From: Nocardia caishijiensis NBRC 108228
GTDB lineage: Bacteria; Actinomycetota; Actinomycetes; Mycobacteriales; Mycobacteriaceae
Assembly (NCBI RefSeq): GCF_001612825.1
Contig: NZ_BDBE01000025.1
Span: 651,730 to 715,729, forward strand
Length of the DNA stretch: 64,000 nt
Direction of reading: 5' to 3'
Below the pieces are notes generated by a model that saw only the letters and a program-made list of their open reading frames with translations, had not been told where the DNA came from and made no database searches. This document shows, in pieces, positions 18,933 through 27,360 of the stretch (its first letter is position 1; each line of letters begins with the position of its first letter). The position numbers and the translations under genes are program-made.

Positions 18933-19940
18933 GTGACCACGAAAACGGGCATGGTCGTAGGGATCGGGCGCGCCCACGCCAAAGCGATCCTGCTGGGCGA
19001 ACACACGGTCGTGCACGGCACGCCCGCGATCGCGTTCCCCCTGCCCGCCCTGCCGGTGCGCGCCCTGGCGCGCCCGGTCGAACCCGGCACCGGGTCGCAG
19101 TCTCCCGCCGACGGGCACTTCCGTTTCGTCGTCGGCGGAACCGACACCGCCCTGTCGGGTCCACGGGTCGCGGCCGAGGAAGCGTTGCGGCGGTGGGGAA
19201 TCACCGATACTACCGTCGAAGTCGTTGTGGAGTGTGGGATTCCGCTGGCTCGTGGACTCGGTTCCAGCGCCGCGTGCGCGGGTGCCGCGGTGCGCGCGGT
19301 CGCGGATCTGCACGGTCGGATCGTGGAACCCGGCGAACTGTACGACCTCGTGCAGTGCGGCGAACAGGTCGCGCACGGCCGGGCCAGTGGCATCGATGCC
19401 AGCGCCGTGCTGGCGAACGGTCCGATCCGGTTCCATCAGGGCCGGGCCGAGCCGATGCCGATCGGCCTGGACGCCGCGCTCGTCATCGCCGACACCGGCG
19501 TGCCCGGGTCGACCCAGCACGCGGTGGCGGGTGTGCGGCGCAGGCTGGCCGAGGACCCGGTGCGGGCCAGGTTCCTGCTCGAGCGCGCCTCGGGCCTGAT
19601 CGAGGCCGCGGGCAACGAGCTGTCGGCCGGTGCCGCCGAGTCCCTCGGCAAGACCATGCTCGACTTCCAGGAACTGCTGGCCGAGCTGGGTGTGAGCACG
19701 CCGCACATCGACACGCTCGTCACCGCCGCGCTCGGTGCCGGAGCGCACGGAGCCAAGCTCACCGGTGCCGGTCTCGGTGGGTGTGTGCTCGCGCTCACCG
19801 AGCCCGCCGCGGCGTCCGAGGTGAGTGCCGCGCTGCGCCGCGCGGGTGCCGTGCGAACCTGGACGGTGCCGACTCGCGCCCTGCACGCCGACGCCACGTC
19901 CCTGTCCGCCACCACATCGGAACCCGGTACCCACCAATGA
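18933..19940 (+). CDS. mvk: Mevalonate kinase
   Basis: 335 residues; phosphorylates mevalonate, first committed step from mevalonate to IPP. GHMP kinase signatures: KAILLGEHTVVHGTPA near the N-terminus, the ATP loop PLARGLGSSAACAGAA, and KLTGAGLGGCVLAL near the C-terminus. The GTG at 18933 follows GAGAGG; the ATG two bases earlier is in another frame and stops at once. An 81-base gap before it is the largest inside the operon and could hold an internal promoter. The following six-gene order mvk-mvaD-pmk-fni-hmgR-hmgS equals that known for the mevalonate cluster of Streptomyces sp. CL190. Confidence 0.94.
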   Translation: MTTKTGMVVGIGRAHAKAILLGEHTVVHGTPAIAFPLPALPVRALARPVEPGTGSQSPADGHFRFVVGGTDTALSGPRVAAEEALRRWGITDTTVEVVVECGIPLARGLGSSAACAGAAVRAVADLHGRIVEPGELYDLVQCGEQVAHGRASGIDASAVLANGPIRFHQGRAEPMPIGLDAALVIADTGVPGSTQHAVAGVRRRLAEDPVRARFLLERASGLIEAAGNELSAGAAESLGKTMLDFQELLAELGVSTPHIDTLVTAALGAGAHGAKLTGAGLGGCVLALTEPAAASEVSAALRRAGAVRTWTVPTRALHADATSLSATTSEPGTHQ

Positions 19941-20962
19941 CTTCGACCTCCGCCACCGGCGAGGCCACCGCGCTCGCCCACCCGAACATCGCCCTCGTGA
20001 AGTACTGGGGCAAGCGCGACGAAACGATGTTCCTACCCGTCACGAGCAGCCTGTCGATGACGCTCGACATCTTCGCGACGACCACCACCGTGCGCGTCAT
20101 CGACGGACCCGTCGACGAGATCGAGTTCAACGGCACCGCCGCCACCGGTTCCGCGCACACCCGCATCGCCCGCTTCCTCGACCTCGTGCGGGCCGAGGCG
20201 GGCCGTACCGAACGCGCCACCGTCGTCACCGTCAACGACGGCCCGACCGGAGCGGGTCTGGCGTCCTCGGCGAGTGGTTTCGCCGCGCTGGCCACGGCCG
20301 CCGCCACCGCCTACGGTCTGAACCTGGACGGGCGCGCGCTGTCGCGGCTGGCCCGGCGCGGGTCCGGGTCGGCGTCGCGCTCGATCTTCGGCGGTTTCGT
20401 GGTGTGGCACGCGGGCGAGGGCGACGGCGAGGCCGGTGACCTGAGTTCGTTCGCCGAGCCGATCGGCGGCGACGAGCTCGACCCCGCCCTGGTCGTCGCG
20501 GTCGTGAACCAGACCGCCAAGACGGTGTCGAGCCGCGACGCCATGCGCGCCACCACCGAGACCTCCCCGTTCTACCGGCCGTGGGCCGAGTCGTCGATGC
20601 TCGACTTCGACGAGATGCGCCGTGCCATCGCCCGCGGTGACCTCGCCGCCATCGGTGAGATCGCCGAACGCAACGCGCTCGGCATGCACGCCACCATGCT
20701 CACCGCCCGCCCCGGCATCCGCTACCTCTCGCCGCACTCGCTCGCGGTGCTCGACGCGGTGCAGGCCCTGCGCGCCGAGGGTGTGCTCGCCTACGCCACC
20801 ATCGACGCCGGTCCCAACGTGAAGGTGCTGTGCGCCCGCGCCGCCGCCGCCCGGGTGGCCGCGGCGGTGGAGAGCCTCGGCGACTTCGTCACCACCCGCA
20901 CCGCGCACATCGGTCCCGGCGCCGCCCTGCTCCCGGACACCGCGCAGGTCGGAGCCTCATGA
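19937..20962 (+). CDS. mvaD: Diphosphomevalonate decarboxylase
   Basis: 341 residues; converts mevalonate diphosphate to isopentenyl diphosphate. Recognised by AHPNIALVKYWGKRDE, the substrate strand PVTSSLSMTLD, the phosphate loop GLASSASGFAALA, and RRGSGSASRSIFGGFV. Start ATG overlaps the mvk stop and its own stop overlaps pmk. Confidence 0.95.
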   Translation: MTSTSATGEATALAHPNIALVKYWGKRDETMFLPVTSSLSMTLDIFATTTTVRVIDGPVDEIEFNGTAATGSAHTRIARFLDLVRAEAGRTERATVVTVNDGPTGAGLASSASGFAALATAAATAYGLNLDGRALSRLARRGSGSASRSIFGGFVVWHAGEGDGEAGDLSSFAEPIGGDELDPALVVAVVNQTAKTVSSRDAMRATTETSPFYRPWAESSMLDFDEMRRAIARGDLAAIGEIAERNALGMHATMLTARPGIRYLSPHSLAVLDAVQALRAEGVLAYATIDAGPNVKVLCARAAAARVAAAVESLGDFVTTRTAHIGPGAALLPDTAQVGAS

Positions 20963-22194
20963 TCTCCTGTCGCGCCCCGGGCAAACTGTTCGTCGCGGGG
21001 GAGTACGCCGTCGTCGAACCGGGTCACCGGGCCGTGCTGGTCGCCGTCGACCGCTACGCCACCGCCACCATCACGGCGACCGACGGCGACACCGTCCTCG
21101 CCTCGGATCTGGAGGGTGGAAGCTCCCTCCGGTGTCGCCGCGTGACGGGTGACCAGGCTGGAGTGGCAGCCCCGGCGGAGTCGGCCACAACGAACTCGGC
21201 GACGGGCGCCCTGGCGGCGGAATCGGCCACAGCGAGCTCGGTGACGGCTGCCCTCGCGGCGGAAGCGGTCGTGACCCGTGCCCCCGCGCCAGCTGATGAT
21301 TCTGGCTCCTTCGTGTCGGCGACCGGGTCGGTTCCGGCCACCTTCTCCTATCTGTTCGCCGCCGCATCGGTGCTCGATCGACTGGTGCTCGAACGCGGAA
21401 TCACCCCGCGCCCTTACCATTTGGACGTCACCGCCGATCTCGGTGACGCCGACGGTCGCAAGTTCGGCCTCGGTTCCAGCGCGGCGGTGACGGTCGCGGC
21501 GGTGACCGCGCTCGGCGAGTTCTACGAACTCGGCCTGAGTTCGATGGACCGCTACCGCCTCGCCATGCTCGCCACGGTCGCGGTCCACCCCCGCGCCTCC
21601 GGCGGCGACGTCGCCGCGAGCACCTGGGGCGGCTGGCTCGCCTACAGCTCCCCGGACCGCACCCGGGTGGCGGCGGCGGCCGAGGCCGACGGCGTCGACG
21701 CGGCCCTGCGCCTGCCGTGGCCGGGCCTGTCGGTGCGCCCGCTGCCCAGCCCGACCACCCTCGACCTGCACATCGGCTGGACCGGCACCCCCGCCTCCAC
21801 CCCCGCCCTGGTCGCCGGCCTCGGCGCACCCCTCGACCGCGTGGAGTTCCTGGTACGCAGCGATGCCTGCGTCGAACGCCTCGCCGCGGCCGTCGACGCC
21901 GACGACCCAACCGCCATTCGCGCCGAAATCGACTGCGCGCGTGCGCTTCTCCTCGGCCTCGACGCGGCCGAGCGGCTCGGGGTCATGACCGAACGCCTGG
22001 CCGCGTTGTGTCACGTGGCGGCCGAGGTCGGCGCCGCCGCGAAGCCCTCGGGGGCCGGTGGCGGCGACTGCGGCATCGCCCTGCTGGAGACCGGCCGCGC
22101 CGACGCCGTCGCCGCACTGACCGACGGCTGGGAAGCCGCCGGAATCCGCAAGCTGCCCTTGCGGATCCACCCGTCCGAAGGAGTTCGCGCATGA
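20959..22194 (+). CDS. pmk: Phosphomevalonate kinase with a repeat insertion
   Basis: 411 residues; makes mevalonate 5-diphosphate. GHMP signatures: CRAPGKLFVAGEYAVVEPG, KFGLGSSAAVTVAAV, and AKPSGAGGGDCGIALL. Odd feature: residues about 60-112 form a low-complexity Ala/Ser/Thr-rich insertion between conserved strands, containing a 14-residue tandem repeat (ESATTNSATGALAA then ESATASSVTAALAA). It is probably a disordered surface loop. The reading frame is intact and all catalytic motifs are present, so it should be active. Confidence 0.92.
   Translation: MISCRAPGKLFVAGEYAVVEPGHRAVLVAVDRYATATITATDGDTVLASDLEGGSSLRCRRVTGDQAGVAAPAESATTNSATGALAAESATASSVTAALAAEAVVTRAPAPADDSGSFVSATGSVPATFSYLFAAASVLDRLVLERGITPRPYHLDVTADLGDADGRKFGLGSSAAVTVAAVTALGEFYELGLSSMDRYRLAMLATVAVHPRASGGDVAASTWGGWLAYSSPDRTRVAAAAEADGVDAALRLPWPGLSVRPLPSPTTLDLHIGWTGTPASTPALVAGLGAPLDRVEFLVRSDACVERLAAAVDADDPTAIRAEIDCARALLLGLDAAERLGVMTERLAALCHVAAEVGAAAKPSGAGGGDCGIALLETGRADAVAALTDGWEAAGIRKLPLRIHPSEGVRA
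21173..21256 (+). repeat. Two 42-bp tandem repeats inside pmk
   Basis: Units 21173-21214 and 21215-21256 match at 35 of 42 bases by eye, and a third partial copy (CGGCGGAAGCGG) follows. The unit length keeps frame and encodes 14 residues. Confidence 0.8.
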
Positions 22195-23288
22195 TCGCCG
22201 ATCGCAAGGACGACCACGTTCGCCACGCGGTGAACCACCGCCGAAACCACAGCGGCGGCAACGATTTCGACTCCGTCGCCTTCGTCCACCACGCCCTGGC
22301 GGGCATCGACTCGACCGATGTTCGGCTCGGCGTCGATTTCGCCGGAAAGCACTGGAACTCACCGCTGTACGTGAACGCGATGACCGGTGGTAGCACCAAC
22401 ACCGGGGAGATCAACCGGCAGCTGGCCATCGCGGCCCGCGAGACCGGCGTCCCCATCGCGTCGGGCTCGATGAGCGCCTACTTCCGCGATCCCGCCGTCG
22501 CGGGCACCTTCCGGGTCCTGCGCGCGGAGAACCCCGACGGATTCGTCCTGGCCAATGTGAACGCCAACGCCACCCTCGACCAGGTGCGCAGCGCGATCGA
22601 CCTGCTCGAGGCCGACGCACTGCAGATCCACGTGAACTCGGTGCAGGAAGTCGTGATGCCCGAGGGCGACCGCGCCTTCGCCGGGTGGCCACGCCGCATC
22701 GAGGAGATCGTCGCGGGCGTACCGGTGCCGGTGATCGTCAAGGAAGTCGGCTTCGGCCTCAGCAGGCAGACCGTGACCTGGTTGCGCGAGGTCGGCGTCG
22801 CGGTCGCCGATGTGGGCGGACGCGGCGGAACCAATTTCGCGCGCATCGAGAACGACCGGCGCGCGGGCGCCGACTTCGCCTTCATCGAACAGTGGGGTCA
22901 GTCGACGGCCGCGTGCCTGCTCGACTGCACCGGCATCACCGGCATCGACATCTCCGCCTCCGGCGGCATCCGCTCGCCACTGGACATGGCCCGCGCCCTG
23001 GCACTGGGCGCGAAGGCGACCGGCGTGGCGGGAGCGTTCCTGGAAACCCTCGTCGACCACGGCACCGAGGCCCTCGTCGCCAAGATCACCACCTGGCTCG
23101 ATCAGCTGCGCAACATCATGACCGTCCTCGGTGCGACAACTCCCGCCGAGCTCACCGGTCGCGATGTGCTCGTCACCGGCGAACTGGCCGGTTTCTGCGC
23201 GCTGCGCGGCATCGACGTGGCCTGCCTCGCCCACCGGAGTCCCTGGTGGCGCGAATCGAACCTCCGAGAAGGAGTCATCCATGAATGA
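22191..23288 (+). CDS. fni: Type 2 isopentenyl-diphosphate isomerase (FMN)
   Basis: 365 residues; interconverts IPP and DMAPP using reduced FMN. Family blocks: RKDDHVRHA at the N-terminus, YVNAMTGGSTNTGEINRQLA, VPIASGSMSAYF, LQIHVNSVQEVVMPEG, VIVKEVGFGLS and DVGGRGGTNFARIE, then ISASGGIRSPLDMARALALGA. ATG overlaps pmk stop, with GAAGGAG upstream. Its presence lets the operon supply both C5 units. Confidence 0.95.
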   Translation: MIADRKDDHVRHAVNHRRNHSGGNDFDSVAFVHHALAGIDSTDVRLGVDFAGKHWNSPLYVNAMTGGSTNTGEINRQLAIAARETGVPIASGSMSAYFRDPAVAGTFRVLRAENPDGFVLANVNANATLDQVRSAIDLLEADALQIHVNSVQEVVMPEGDRAFAGWPRRIEEIVAGVPVPVIVKEVGFGLSRQTVTWLREVGVAVADVGGRGGTNFARIENDRRAGADFAFIEQWGQSTAACLLDCTGITGIDISASGGIRSPLDMARALALGAKATGVAGAFLETLVDHGTEALVAKITTWLDQLRNIMTVLGATTPAELTGRDVLVTGELAGFCALRGIDVACLAHRSPWWRESNLREGVIHE

Positions 23289-24339
23289 CATGTCGTACGC
23301 GGCTGTCCCGATGCAGTGGGTCGGTCCCCTGCGGATCACCGGCAATGTCGTCGACGACTCCGTCGACGTGCCGCTGGCCACCTACGAGACCCCGCTGTGG
23401 CCCTCGGTCGGGCGCGGTGCGCGGATCAGCACCCTCACCGAGAAGGGCATCGTCGCCACCCTCATCGACGAGCGGATGACCCGGTCGATCCTGCTCGAAG
23501 CCGATGACGCCTACACCGCGTACACCACCGTCCAGCAGCTCGAGGCCCGCCTGCCCGAGCTGCAGGAGGTCGTCTCGGGCAGTAGCCGCTTCGCCCGGCT
23601 CATCGAGCTGAACCATCAGATCGCGGGCAACCTGCTGTTCCTGCGGTTCGAGTTCACCACCGGTGACGCCTCGGGCCACAACATGGCCACCCTGGCCAGC
23701 GATCACCTGATGGACCACATCCTGTCCACCATGCCGGGTGTGCGCTACGGCTCCATCTCGGGCAACTTCTGTACCGACAAGAAGGCCACCGCCGTCAACG
23801 GCATCCTCGGCCGTGGCAAGAACGTCGTCACCGAGCTGCTGATCCCGCGCGAGGTGGTCGAGGCCCGGCTGCACACCACCGCGGCCAAGGTCGTCGAGCT
23901 CAATATCCGCAAGAACCTGATCGGTACCCTGCTCGCGGGCGGAATCCGTTCCGCCAACGCGCATTACGCGAACATGCTGCTGGCCTACTACCTGGCCACC
24001 GGTCAGGACGCCGCCAACATCGTCGAGGGCTCCCAGGGCGTCACGCACGCCGAGGACCGCGACGGTGATCTGTATTTCTCGTGCACCCTGCCCAACCTGA
24101 TCGTCGGTACGGTCGGTAACGGCAAGCACGCCAGTTTCGTCGAGGACAACCTGGTGCGCCTCGGCTGCCGGGCCGAACGTGAGCCCGGCGAGAACGCGCG
24201 GCGCCTCGCCGTGATCGGTGCGGCCACCGTGCTGTGCGGGGAGCTGTCGCTCATGGCCGCGCAGACCAATCGCGGTGAATTGATGCGTGCCCATACCCAA
24301 TTCGAGCGGTCAACCACGAGCAACGGGACACAACGATGA
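23281..24339 (+). CDS. hmgR: Hydroxymethylglutaryl-CoA reductase
   Basis: 352 residues; reduces HMG-CoA to mevalonate. Seen: YETPLWPSVGRGARIST, GDASGHNMATLA, the catalytic Lys in DKKATAVNGILGRGK, the Asp in GQDAANIVEGSQ, and the C-terminal catalytic His in MRAHTQFERS. Overall this is the catalytic domain of a class I-like enzyme without a membrane anchor. Start ATG 23281 follows GAAGGAG and lies inside the end of fni by 8 bases. Confidence 0.94.
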   Translation: MNDMSYAAVPMQWVGPLRITGNVVDDSVDVPLATYETPLWPSVGRGARISTLTEKGIVATLIDERMTRSILLEADDAYTAYTTVQQLEARLPELQEVVSGSSRFARLIELNHQIAGNLLFLRFEFTTGDASGHNMATLASDHLMDHILSTMPGVRYGSISGNFCTDKKATAVNGILGRGKNVVTELLIPREVVEARLHTTAAKVVELNIRKNLIGTLLAGGIRSANAHYANMLLAYYLATGQDAANIVEGSQGVTHAEDRDGDLYFSCTLPNLIVGTVGNGKHASFVEDNLVRLGCRAEREPGENARRLAVIGAATVLCGELSLMAAQTNRGELMRAHTQFERSTTSNGTQR

Positions 24340-25508
24340 CCACAACGCCGGTCGGTATCCACGACCTTTCGTTCGCCACCACCCACTACGCCCTCGATCA
24401 CGCCGTCCTCGCCGAGCGACTCGGGGTGGATCGCGACAAGTTCTACCTCGGCATCGGCCAGGAACGCATGAGCGTGGCCGCCGCCGACGAGGACATCGTC
24501 ACCATCGCCGCCGCGGCCGCCCAGCCGATCCTGCAGCGGCACGGCACCGACAACATCCGCACCGTGCTGTTGGCCACCGAGACCGGTGTCGACCAGTCCA
24601 AAGCCGCTGCCCTGTATCTGCATTCGCTGATCGGTCTGCCCAACGCGGCGCGTGTGGTCGAGCTCAAGCAGGCCTGCTACGGCGGCACCGCCGGGCTGGC
24701 GTTCGCCGCGGGCCTGATCGCGCGTGACCCGTCGCAGCGGGTGCTGGTGATCGCCGCCGACATCGCCAAGTACGAGCTCGACACCCCGGGCGAGCCGACC
24801 CAGGGCGCCGCCGCCGTCGCGATGCTGGTCACCGCCGACCCGGCGATCCTGGCGCTCGACCCGATCTCGGGGCTCTACAGCGCCGACATCATGGACTTCT
24901 GGCGTCCCAACTACCGTTCCGAGGCCATTGTCGACGGCAAGACCTCGGTGAACGCCTACCAGAAGGCCGCACAGGAGGCGTGGAGCGATTACCGCCGCCA
25001 GGGCGGGCGCGAGCTCGGCGAGTTCGCCGCGTTCTGCTACCACCAGCCCTTCACCAAGATGGCCTACAAGGCGCACCGGCACCTGCTGGAGAGCCAGGGC
25101 CACACCGCCGAGGCCGCCGACCTCGAGGCCGCCATCGGCGCCACAACCACCTACAACCGCACCGTCGGCAACAGCTACACCGCCTCGCTGTACCTCGGCC
25201 TGGCCTCGCTGCTCGACCACGCGGACGACCTCACCGGCAAGGCGCTGGCCATGATCAGCTACGGGTCCGGCAGTGTGGCCGAGTTCTTCAGCGGCACAGT
25301 GCGACCCGGTTACCGGGCGCACCTGCGCACCGAAGCCAACCAGGCCGCGATCAGCTCGCGCGAGATGCTCGACTACGACCACTACCGCGCCTTGCACGAA
25401 GCGGTACTGCCCACCGACGGCGCTTACCACGCGATGCCCGAGGAGACCCGGCGTCCGTTCCGCCTCGGCGCGATGTCGGGCCACAAACGCATCTACGAAG
25501 CTCGGTGA
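24336..25508 (+). CDS. hmgS: Hydroxymethylglutaryl-CoA synthase
   Basis: 390 residues; condenses acetyl-CoA with acetoacetyl-CoA. The catalytic Cys is in ELKQACYGGTAGLA, the His in CYHQPFTKMAYKA, and the Glu in GIGQERMSVA. NRTVGNSYTASLYLGLASLL and ISYGSGSVAEFFS complete the signature. Start overlaps hmgR, stop overlaps the next gene. With this gene the operon holds all six steps from acetoacetyl-CoA to IPP/DMAPP; no acetoacetyl-CoA synthase is present. Confidence 0.95.
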   Translation: MTTTPVGIHDLSFATTHYALDHAVLAERLGVDRDKFYLGIGQERMSVAAADEDIVTIAAAAAQPILQRHGTDNIRTVLLATETGVDQSKAAALYLHSLIGLPNAARVVELKQACYGGTAGLAFAAGLIARDPSQRVLVIAADIAKYELDTPGEPTQGAAAVAMLVTADPAILALDPISGLYSADIMDFWRPNYRSEAIVDGKTSVNAYQKAAQEAWSDYRRQGGRELGEFAAFCYHQPFTKMAYKAHRHLLESQGHTAEAADLEAAIGATTTYNRTVGNSYTASLYLGLASLLDHADDLTGKALAMISYGSGSVAEFFSGTVRPGYRAHLRTEANQAAISSREMLDYDHYRALHEAVLPTDGAYHAMPEETRRPFRLGAMSGHKRIYEAR

Positions 25509-26986
25509 CCGTGGCCGATCCGGATATACGGCACGTCAGAATCATCATCGTCGGGAGCGGGCTGTCGGGCGTCGGCGCGGCGGTCCGGTTGAGCCAGCAG
25601 GGGCACACCGATTTCCTCGTGCTCGAACGCGGGCCCGATGTCGGTGGCACCTGGCGGGTGAACACCTACCCGGGCGCCGGGTGCGATGTGCCCTCGCAGC
25701 TGTACTCGTATTCGTTCGCGCTGAACCCGAATTGGACGAGGTCGTTCTCCCCGCAGGCCGAGATCGAACGCTACATCCGGGACGTGTCGGAGCGTTTCGG
25801 GGTGCGTGACAAGCACATCTTCGATTGCGAGATGACGGCGGCGCGCTGGAACGACACCGATGGCCGATGGGAGATCCACACCAGCCGTGGGCAATTCACC
25901 GCCGATGTGGTCGTGTCGGCGGCCGGTGTGCTCGCGGAGCCGAATCTTCCCGATATCAAGGGGATGTCGAGCTTCGAGGGGGAGATCTTCCATTCGGCGC
26001 GGTGGAATCACGAGTCGACCCTCGCGGGTAAGCGGGTGGCGGTGATCGGTACGGGATCGTCCGCGGTGCAGATCATTCCGTCGATCGCGCCGGAGGTGGC
26101 GAGCCTCGATGTGTATCAGCGCACCGCAACCTGGGTGATGCCGCATCTGGGCCGACGCTATACGGCGATCGAGCGGTTCGCGTTCCGGCGGATTCCCGGC
26201 TTCCAGCGGCTGGTCCGGGCGATGATCTACTTGCTGCGCGAGATCTTCGTCGTCTTCCAGGCCAAGTACCCACGCGCGGCGGTGCTGCTGGAGTTGGTCG
26301 GCCGGGTCAAGATGTTCCTCGAGATCCGTGATCCGCAGGTGCGCCGGAAGGTGTTGCCCACACATCGGCTCGGCTGTAAACGGATGCTGGTGTCCAACCG
26401 CTTCTATCCGGCGCTCGACCGCGACAACGTGGATCTGGTGACGGACCCGATCGCGGAGGTACGGGCGAATTCGATCGTCACCGAGGACGGCATCGAACGC
26501 GAGGTCGACGCGATCGTGTTGTGCACGGGTTTCCAGGTATCGGATTCCCCGACCTACAACCTGTACGTCGGCCGCGACGGGCGAACCCTGTCGGAAATCG
26601 GTGAGGCGGAAGGGTATCGCAACTACAAGGGCACAACGGTCGCGAACTTTCCCAACCTGTTCTTCATGCTCGGCGCCAATTCCGGGCTGAACTACACCTC
26701 GCTGATCTACATCATGGAATCCCAGTTCCGGTACCTGATCTCGGCGCTGGAAACCATGGAGCAGCGAGGCCTGCGCACTGTCGAAGTCCGCAAGGACGCC
26801 GAAGAAGAATACAACCGGGGTATTCAGCGCAAGATGGCGAAAACGGTGTGGGCCACCGGTGGCTGTCGCAGCTGGTTCCTCGACAGCACGGGGAACAACG
26901 CGGTGCTGTGGCCGGACTTCAGTTTCCGTTACCGCAGGCAGATGCGCGTTTTCGATCTCGAGGCGTATCAGACGACCACGAACTGA
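25505..26986 (+). CDS. Baeyer-Villiger-type flavin monooxygenase
   Basis: 493 residues. First FAD-binding motif IIIVGSGLSGVGAA (residues 13-26), the Baeyer-Villiger fingerprint FEGEIFHSARW (F-x-G-x-x-x-H-x-x-x-W) near residue 156, and the second dinucleotide motif VAVIGTGSSAVQI. The protein inserts oxygen next to carbonyls or hydroxylates, using NADPH. GTG start overlaps the hmgS stop (GTGA), so it belongs to the operon and probably tailors its product. A strong hairpin follows. Confidence 0.9.
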   Translation: MTVADPDIRHVRIIIVGSGLSGVGAAVRLSQQGHTDFLVLERGPDVGGTWRVNTYPGAGCDVPSQLYSYSFALNPNWTRSFSPQAEIERYIRDVSERFGVRDKHIFDCEMTAARWNDTDGRWEIHTSRGQFTADVVVSAAGVLAEPNLPDIKGMSSFEGEIFHSARWNHESTLAGKRVAVIGTGSSAVQIIPSIAPEVASLDVYQRTATWVMPHLGRRYTAIERFAFRRIPGFQRLVRAMIYLLREIFVVFQAKYPRAAVLLELVGRVKMFLEIRDPQVRRKVLPTHRLGCKRMLVSNRFYPALDRDNVDLVTDPIAEVRANSIVTEDGIEREVDAIVLCTGFQVSDSPTYNLYVGRDGRTLSEIGEAEGYRNYKGTTVANFPNLFFMLGANSGLNYTSLIYIMESQFRYLISALETMEQRGLRTVEVRKDAEEEYNRGIQRKMAKTVWATGGCRSWFLDSTGNNAVLWPDFSFRYRRQMRVFDLEAYQTTTN

Positions 26987-26990
26987 CCCT

Positions 26991-27026
26991 CGATCCCGGA
27001 GGCGCCTCGCGGCGACTCCGGGATCG
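26991..27026. terminator. Bidirectional terminator hairpin
   Basis: CGATCCCGGA and TCCGGGATCG form a perfect 10-bp stem around a 16-base GC-rich loop, directly after the monooxygenase stop and just beyond the stop of the leftward peptide gene. It probably ends both transcripts. Confidence 0.7.
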
Positions 27027-27035
27027 GTGGCCGAA

Positions 27036-27116
27036 TCAGAGCCCGATGGTGCCGGACATCGAATCGAGCAGCGTCAGGAAAACTCCGAGCAGATCTCCGA
27101 GTGCGGCAGAGAACAT
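27036..27116 (-). CDS. 26-residue hydrophobic peptide
   Basis: Starts at ATG 27116 behind AAGGAGA at an 8-base spacing, one of the best ribosome sites in the window. The product begins MFSAALGDLLGVFLTLL and ends SMSGTIGL: an amphipathic, mostly hydrophobic helix of low net charge. No family recognised. It could be a membrane-active peptide, a small membrane-bound regulator or a secretion-independent leader. A vegetative-type promoter candidate lies about 160 bases upstream. Confidence 0.55.
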   Translation of the reverse strand: MFSAALGDLLGVFLTLLDSMSGTIGL

Positions 27117-27271
27117 TGATTTTTCTCCTTCGATATGGGGGATCATCCGCAAAATGGCACGCCGATACACCGACAGCGTCGGTGTCATCGGGGTTGTGCG
27201 GCTCAACGAATTAGCGAGATGATCGCTGGATATCCGGATACACACCTGGCTCGGTGTGGGAACGCTCTAAC
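27117..27271. other. Leader region of the small peptide gene
   Basis: About 155 bases of lower GC without a further gene. If the promoter at 27.28 kb is real this is a long 5' leader. GACACCGAC-GCT-GTCGGTGTAT around 27.16-27.19 kb (read on the reverse strand) can form a hairpin. Confidence 0.35.
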
Positions 27272-27300
27272 ACCGTAGCAACGGAGTTTGGCTCCGACAA
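27272..27300 (-). promoter_or_regulatory. Candidate promoter for the peptide gene
   Basis: On the reverse strand TTGTCG and TACGGT are separated by exactly 17 bases. This is a fair vegetative match. Confidence 0.35.
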
Positions 27301-27360
27301 GCAGTGGGTAACCGTGTCAACGCGAAATTTCCTGTCCCCTGCCGCATTTGCTGACAGTTG

